This document shows positions 59,301 through 64,000 of a DNA stretch of 64,000 nucleotides, one piece after another. This DNA comes from Oscarella lobularis (Eukaryota; Porifera; Homoscleromorpha; Homosclerophorida; Oscarellidae): NCBI RefSeq assembly GCF_947507565.1, contig NC_089183.1, positions 1,550,001-1,614,000 on the forward strand, read 5' to 3'. Position 1 is the first letter of the stretch. Each line of letters opens with the position of its first letter. The notes beneath the pieces are model-generated. The model did not search any database, was not told where the DNA came from, and saw only the letters and a program-made list of their open reading frames with translations. The translations under genes and the position numbers were made by a program.

Positions 59301-60515
59301 GGAGAAACATCGTCTGATAAGCTACTTTTCTTGTTTTGAATCTTTATGGGTGGGTGTAGTAATATGTGCTCAACCCTACCATCACAGGAGTGACGTTACC
59401 GTTTATCTTGTAGGGTGGGAATGTCTATAACACAGCAATAATTGTGAAACAACTTTGATGTTACCTCCCAGCGATCCAAATAGCACTCTAAGGACGAACG
59501 CGTTCAAAAATGTAAAGAATGTTAGCGGACCGTCTATTGGACAGGACTATAGTTGCAATAGGGTTTCCATCAGACGATGTTTCTCCCCAAGTAGCTGTTT
59601 GCCAAAATTTGACGTCACCAATTGACGGTGCAGCAGCTTGACCGAGTTATTAGATATATAAATTGTTTTTTTTTGTAGGTGCTTCTTGGTCGCCGTATTG
59701 TTTTCCATTATATTATCATCAGCTAGGAAGTGCACTTGACCAATGTGACATATAACAATTTGTTGCGTGCTCTCGCTTACCGCCTCGTCCATGGAGCTAA
59801 GGGTAGGCGCTGACAAAGAATCCAAGAAGAATCCGACTGAATAGGGTGAGCCTTCTTGTTACGTGCACGTCTGCTGCCAAGGCAGCCTATCCGCACCTTT
59901 GTGGAGTACAATAACGCTGATCTAATTTGCTGACGATCTAATATACTGACGTCAGTATAATAGATCGTCAGTATTTTAGTAAAAACCTTTCGAAAATGAG
60001 TAAATGTAACACGCGAACGTAATTTTTGAAGAGAATGTCAATATATTAGACAGCGTGTGTTGTGCAGAGTGACGTCACTGTGACGAATGCCTAAGTAGTG
60101 CTGACGACACAGTGACGTATTGATGTACTATACTGACGATCTACTATACTGACCCCACAGGGTCCATGTCAGTCCGTTCGGCGTCATTCCGACGTCGGGC
60201 CCGCCGGGACGGTGGTGGCTTATTGTGGAATTATCGTCTCGGCGAGGTGGTAGCGTCAACGACGGGATCTCTTCCAAGGCGTGCTCCGTATCTTACCTGA
60301 GCGTGGATGAAGCGGTGCGCATTTGTTGGCGGATGGGCAAGGAGATGTCCCTTGTAAAGCTATCGGATATTCAAAGCGCGTATCGGATCGTTCCGGTACA
60401 CCCGGCCGACCGGCACCCTCTGGGCGTGGCTTGGCAGGGGAACGTGTTTGGCTCCGCTCGGCACGGATCATTTTCTCAGCGGTCGCCGACGCACTGCTGT
60501 GGCTTTGTACTCATG
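56400..60515 (+). mobile_element. DIRS-like retroelement, truncated, split by a palindromic insertion
   Basis: A GC-rich gag-like region starts near 56518 (MRTRSQSRDDPSEF). It ends with a zinc-binding motif (CVFMHVCSKCGMEGHKASAC, near 57958-58030), the kind of H-V-C-x2-C-x4-H-x4-C finger found in DIRS gag. RT-type sequence begins at about 58380 (VYPDRDFANLLVEGLANGFR, then RSAAEHPDVVRRYIADEV). It resumes after the insertion at 60164 (HVSPFGVIPTSGPPGRWWLI, then LVKLSDIQSAYRIVPVHPAD) and stops abruptly at about 60515 within FSAVADALLWL, running into a GTACC minisatellite. Several frameshifts are present. RNase H, methyltransferase and tyrosine recombinase are missing. Confidence 0.7.
58623..60159. 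mobile_element. Giant palindromic (foldback) transposon, 1537 bp, GGGT TSD
   Basis: Ends TGTGGGGTCAGTATAGTAGA/TCTACTATACTGACCCCACA are inverted. GGGT lies outside both (58619-58622 and 60160-60163). Arms 58623-59317 and 59569-60159 are nearly perfect inverted copies around a spacer of about 250 bp. The left arm has about 90 extra bp (58893-58982), including a CAACAACAA tract. Both arms carry the same coding-like piece (SMDEAVSESTQQIVI, then KLLHRxLVTSNFGKQLLGEK), read + in the left arm and - in the right. Removing the element and one GGGT rejoins the DIRS RT in frame (NQAGV|HVSPFGV). Confidence 0.9.
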
Positions 60516-60519
60516 TATC

Positions 60520-60905
60520 TTTGCACGTCCGTGCCTATGTAGCACTGTATTTGTGTTCCCTGCTGTACTTGTACTCTGTACTTCAGTACCTCTACTCTGT
60601 ACTTTAGCACCTCTATACCTCTGTACAGTACCTTGACCGCTGTACCTGTGTACTCATGTACCTTTGCACGACCGTACCTGTGTAGCACCGTACCTGCGTT
60701 CCCCTGCTGTAACTGTACTCATGTTACCTGCTGTACATGTACCTTAGTACCTCTATACCTCTGTACCTTGTACCGCTGTATCGGTGTACTCAATGACCTT
60801 GTATCTCTGGACGTGTGTATCTATGTTCTTCTGTACTTGTTTACATGTGTGCCTATGTACCGCTGTACGTGTGTACCTCTCTGTACGTGTGTACTGAGGT
60901 GTGTC
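60520..60905. repeat. About 10-bp minisatellite (TGTACCTCTGTACC)
   Basis: Dozens of diverged TGTACCTSTG units. The frames through it are repeat artefacts. It directly abuts the truncated RT. Confidence 0.85.
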
Positions 60906-60954
60906 TGCAGATCTGAGCAGCGGCAGTGGACTTTTAATAATAATTAAGTTAATG

Positions 60955-61160
60955 TCAAGATGCCAAAGCCTATCTCGTTCATGGTCAAGATGCCAAAGGC
61001 TATCTCGTTCAATGTCAAGATGCCAATACCTATCTCGTTCAATGTCAAGATGCCAATACCTATCTCCTTCAATTTCAAGATGCCAAAGTCCATCTCGTTC
61101 AAAGTCAATGGCCTCTATCTTGTTCAGCGTAGAGATGCAAAACCCCATGTCGCTCTATGG
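60955..61160. repeat. 30-bp minisatellite, about 7 copies
   Basis: CAAGATGCCAAAGCCTATCT followed by CGTTCAATGT repeats with exact 30-bp period, and two isolated outlying copies occur near 61165 and 61266. The 30-bp period keeps open frames that are not evidence of a gene. Confidence 0.92.
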
Positions 61161-61319
61161 AAAGATGCCAAAACCCTAATGTTTGCGCAATGTAAAGATG
61201 TCTAATCAAACATTAACTAGCCTACAGCCCGTCACGTTCAATATCAACTGTCCATCTCGTTTATTGCCAAGATGCCAAAGCCTTTCTTGTTTACAGTTTA
61301 ACATTACCTTTTTCTAAAA

Positions 61320-62135
61320 AAGATAGTGACACTCCAGGCCCACCGGACTATGAATCCACATCAATTTCTTCCCATATCCGGCAACGACATGAGGATAAAA
61401 CCCCATGCCCATCGTTTCTTGCAGAATTCTGACTCGAAGACCCACGCTCCTCTACTTCCTGAAATCCCGCCTTTGTCAGTTCCTCCACGTCAATGTCACA
61501 TTCTCACTCCTCTTGCGCCATCGCTTCCTTCCCACGTTGACAGTCCAATGTCTACTTATAGTTTTGTCATCAAGCCCCAACTCATCTTCTGTTACTAACA
61601 ATGCTTCACCTCTTCTCTCTGAACTCTTATGCATAATTCGGTCACCACGCATGATCAATCGCCTCCTCGAGCCCAAAATTTCTCCTTTTCCCACTGATAC
61701 CACAGCTCACTTTGTAGACCGTTCAGCGCAACGCGATCCTCCTTCATCACCTCCTTCCTCTTCGCAGTTATGACAAATGCAAAACCCGAACCTACCTATG
61801 TCTCATCGAACGCGAACGTCCCCAGCATTTAATTACACTACAAATAGCAGCGAGGACGTCGACTTCATTCCCAGTCGTTTCCGTCACACCTAAACAGACC
61901 GACGCTCTTCAGTCTCCAAGAGATGTTTCACGAATACAATCGGAACGTGTCACTCTTCAAAACCGCTCTAGAGCAAGACGTACCCCAAGATCAAAATAGT
62001 CATTTGTGTGCAGAAAAAACTCCCGCCGAAGAACATCCCTGGCGCTTCAATACCCCTTCGGCTCCTGAAGTTACAATACTATTGGTGATTTGCCTTCTCT
62101 CGCTTTCTGCGGGTGTGGCGGTCGGGCCAGAGCCG
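61320..62135. other. No gene recognised
   Basis: Open frames of 80-120 codons occur on the plus strand but have no domain or splice support. Confidence 0.5.
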
Positions 62136-62136
62136 T

Positions 62137-62722
62137 ATATAGAGAGAGCTGCGCCAACTTACCGCACTTGAAGCCTTCACGTGACTTTACGGACGCCATT
62201 TTGTGTCCAAGTTTGTGCCTGCGGTAGGCCCGTACATGAGGCGATTCAGCCTCAGGATTATCAAAACAAGTAAAAAAGAGCTTAGATAATAGCTCTGCAT
62301 CTTGTTAAAGCGTAGAGAGCACCTCCTGCGTTCTTAGAAGGTTCGCGTTGTATAGGCCAGTTAGGCGATCCTAGGCGAATGCTAACTGCTAAGCTCGAAA
62401 TGCTCCACACTGCCTGTATCTAAGCTCAGACCATGTTTTTTACCAAGTCTTTCGGAGAAAAAGACCCTGTTACGCTGGGGATCTTATTACGCCCTGCGTT
62501 TCCAAAATTTCGCGATCCGTATCTGCCTAGAATCAACGGTTCGGTGGACCCACGGGACATCCTAAACAACTTAGGGATCTATTGCTTTACCCTCGTGCAC
62601 ACCAAGAAAGAATTCGGTCGTGTTTTCGTGACTTTCTGTGCACTGGGCCAGGTCTAGCGGGACACAAGATGGCGTCCACAAAGTCACGTGACCAATTAAG
62701 TTGGCGCATCTCTCTATAAGAA
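62137..62722. mobile_element. MITE-like element with about 70-bp TIRs
   Basis: TATAGAGAGAGCTGCGCCAA plus CTT...TTCACGTGACTTTACGGACGCCATTTTGTGTCC (62137-62205) is inverted at 62655-62718 with a few mismatches. The terminal TATA makes a TA target plausible. An internal 74-codon frame (62433-62657, FRDPYLPRINGSVDPRDIL) has no recognised family. Confidence 0.75.
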
Positions 62723-62841
62723 TCCTGTTATATCAAGGAATGGAATGGCAATAACCTTATTAGAAAGCATGCGCATGAACGTAAGAGGCGTGGCAATGTG
62801 CGTCAAACGTGCGAGTCGTACCGCGAAGACGTGCGTAGACT

Positions 62842-63054
62842 TCATTTGACGACGAATTCGTCAGAGGGCCCTTCCTGGCCAAATCGTAAATCGGGCTGGG
62901 GCAGTTTTTCGCCGTTTTTGCTCATAACAGCGTCATAATGGCATCCGGTGTGAGCCACTTCAATGTGGTCGACGGTATGGTGAAGGTGGGTGATGCCGGC
63001 GACCAACTCCTTCGTGGTGCTCTCGAAACTGCTGCTTTGCGGAGTGAACACCAT
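62842..63054 (-). CDS. Short conserved-looking frame, unrecognised
   Basis: 70 codons from ATG read MVFTPQSSSFESTTKELVAG then HTVDHIEVAHTGCHYDAVM. Composition is protein-like, but there is no splice partner or known domain. Confidence 0.2.
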   Translation of the reverse strand: MVFTPQSSSFESTTKELVAGITHLHHTVDHIEVAHTGCHYDAVMSKNGEKLPQPDLRFGQEGPSDEFVVK

Positions 63055-63224
63055 CCAGCGAAAAGCTTTCGCTACTGCTTTACTTCATGGCACTGGTTTG
63101 TTGTTTTCTCAGTTTCCTAGTGACATTCCTGACTCGGCAATCATATAATTTTTCGTGACACTGGCAAGCAGGAAGATATATTGATGACTATACTAGCAGC
63201 ACGAGTTCTTCTAGCAATATAAGT

Positions 63225-64000
63225 TTATATCAGTCCCACTTCTCTAAAACCGTTTTTGAATATGGTAGGATTACTTTTGAAGTACTCAAAGGCTCCAATA
63301 AGCCATTTTGCACTTAGATGCTTAACGACGCTGAGCCTCAGATCTATGGACGTGATTTGTTCACTCTCATTCTGCTGCAGCTGCCTAAGAATTTGGTCAG
63401 AGTACCATTCCAGAAATTGCCTTCGAAGACAATCTTTTACAGCTTTGTTAACGCTAATATCGAGAGGTTGAAGTCTGTCAGTGCACCTTGCCGGTACAAT
63501 AGCCAGAAGAATATTTTTTGCTTCAAGCATAGAAAAAATGTTTGATGTGCACTGGCCCCTGAAATAATCAAAAATGACAAGAGCTGGAAAGTCAAGGTCA
63601 AGTTCAAGATTCTGCCTTTTCTTTTCAACAAAGGGAAACAGCACGTTTAGTAAGTACTGTTCCACATTTTTTTCATTTGACCAGTGATTTTCAGTGTAAG
63701 TTATATCCCAGTCGGAAGGAAAAGAGACTGGTGGAACACATTTGGTTGTCTTGCCTTGATAGATAATTTGAGGTCGCAAAAAATCTCCTGTCATTGACGC
63801 CACCAATACAGCTGTAACCTGCCTTTTATCGCCTACCCAGTAATTTCAACTCGCCGAGAATCGATTTCTGCTAGTGTCCAATTCGACACGGTAACGACAC
63901 GGGAACGTATTGCAAACCAGTTTGATCCCGATTAATATGCAAGATCATTTGGAATATCTGCCAACTCGACCAATGAACGAAGGTCAAAAAGAAACTGCTC
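63225..64000 (-). CDS. pogo/Tigger-like transposase, C-terminal part, runs off the right edge
   Basis: The frame 63806-63225 reads VASMTGDFLRPQIIYQGKTT, then ITYTENHWSNEKNVEQYL, LVIFDYFRGQCTSN (catalytic D; family usually DxFxxQ), VPARCTDRLQPLDISVNKAV (D) and SAKWLIGAFEYFKSNPTIF to the stop. This is the DDE_1 core of pogo/CENP-B relatives. Upstream toward 64000, LHINRDQTGLQYVPVS and WTLAEIDSRRVEITG continue the domain with a frame change and a TAG near 63841. The HTH lies outside the window. Confidence 0.82.

Noticed and set aside
60955-61160. Repeat protein encoded by the 30-bp array
   Set aside because: The open frames exist only because 30 is a multiple of 3; no gene structure surrounds them.

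Overview
The window is animal nuclear DNA, most likely from an early-branching marine invertebrate, with a sponge the best fit. Genes are split by short GT-AG introns (about 40-110 bp). A death-effector-like fold, a P2X7 'ballast' type domain and a mitochondrial small-subunit rRNA insertion are present. There are no operons, bacterial ribosome binding sites or CRISPR arrays, and I found no tRNA. Little of the sequence looks like ordinary host genes. It is mostly a graveyard of cut-and-paste transposons and retroelements separated by minisatellites.

Layout. 0-5.4 kb: GC-rich and AT-rich minisatellites and a multi-exon gene with a DED-like region. 5.4-10.6 kb: a RecQ-like helicase (+) facing a DUF6589-type gene (-). 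12-13.7 kb: minisatellites and a short gene start. 13.88-19.93 kb: a complete DNA transposon with terminal inverted repeats (TIRs), an 8-bp target-site duplication (TSD) and a nine-exon gene ending in a RING finger, interrupted by a nested Tc1/mariner element with its own TIRs and TA TSD. 20.4-21.4 kb: a small non-autonomous element with a 5-bp TSD. 21.5-21.9 kb: a pogo-like fragment. 24.1-27.7 kb: a transposase-like gene whose N terminus resembles the RAG1 RING/zinc-finger region. 31.8-34 kb: a tyrosine-recombinase-like gene. 35.4-37.7 kb: a Ty3/gypsy gag-protease fragment fused to a broken Tc1 gene. 38.3-41.1 kb: a P2X7-C-terminus-like gene facing an apparently intact Kolobok-like transposase gene. 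41.6-47.5 kb: a zinc-knuckle gag, a Cys-rich repeat gene, a receptor-like fragment, a CENP-B type HTH and an integrase-like DDE gene. 48.0-52.96 kb: a P-element-like transposon with TIRs and TSD, carrying two convergent genes and a mitochondrial rRNA insertion. 53.2-55.9 kb: a zinc-finger gene start and long inverted-repeat elements. 56.4-60.5 kb: a DIRS-like retroelement split by a 1.5-kb giant palindromic transposon with a GGGT TSD. 60.5-64 kb: minisatellites, a MITE and a pogo transposase running off the right edge.

Two sequence-wide patterns matter. First, nearly every frameshift in a recognisable gene is a one-base length change in a short homopolymer, so many 'pseudogenes' may be intact or only recently broken. 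Second, the octamer TTAATTAA is strongly over-represented. In three coding exons, collapsing it to a single TTAA restores the reading frame, so it behaves like a duplicated TTAA (an excision footprint or an assembly scar).
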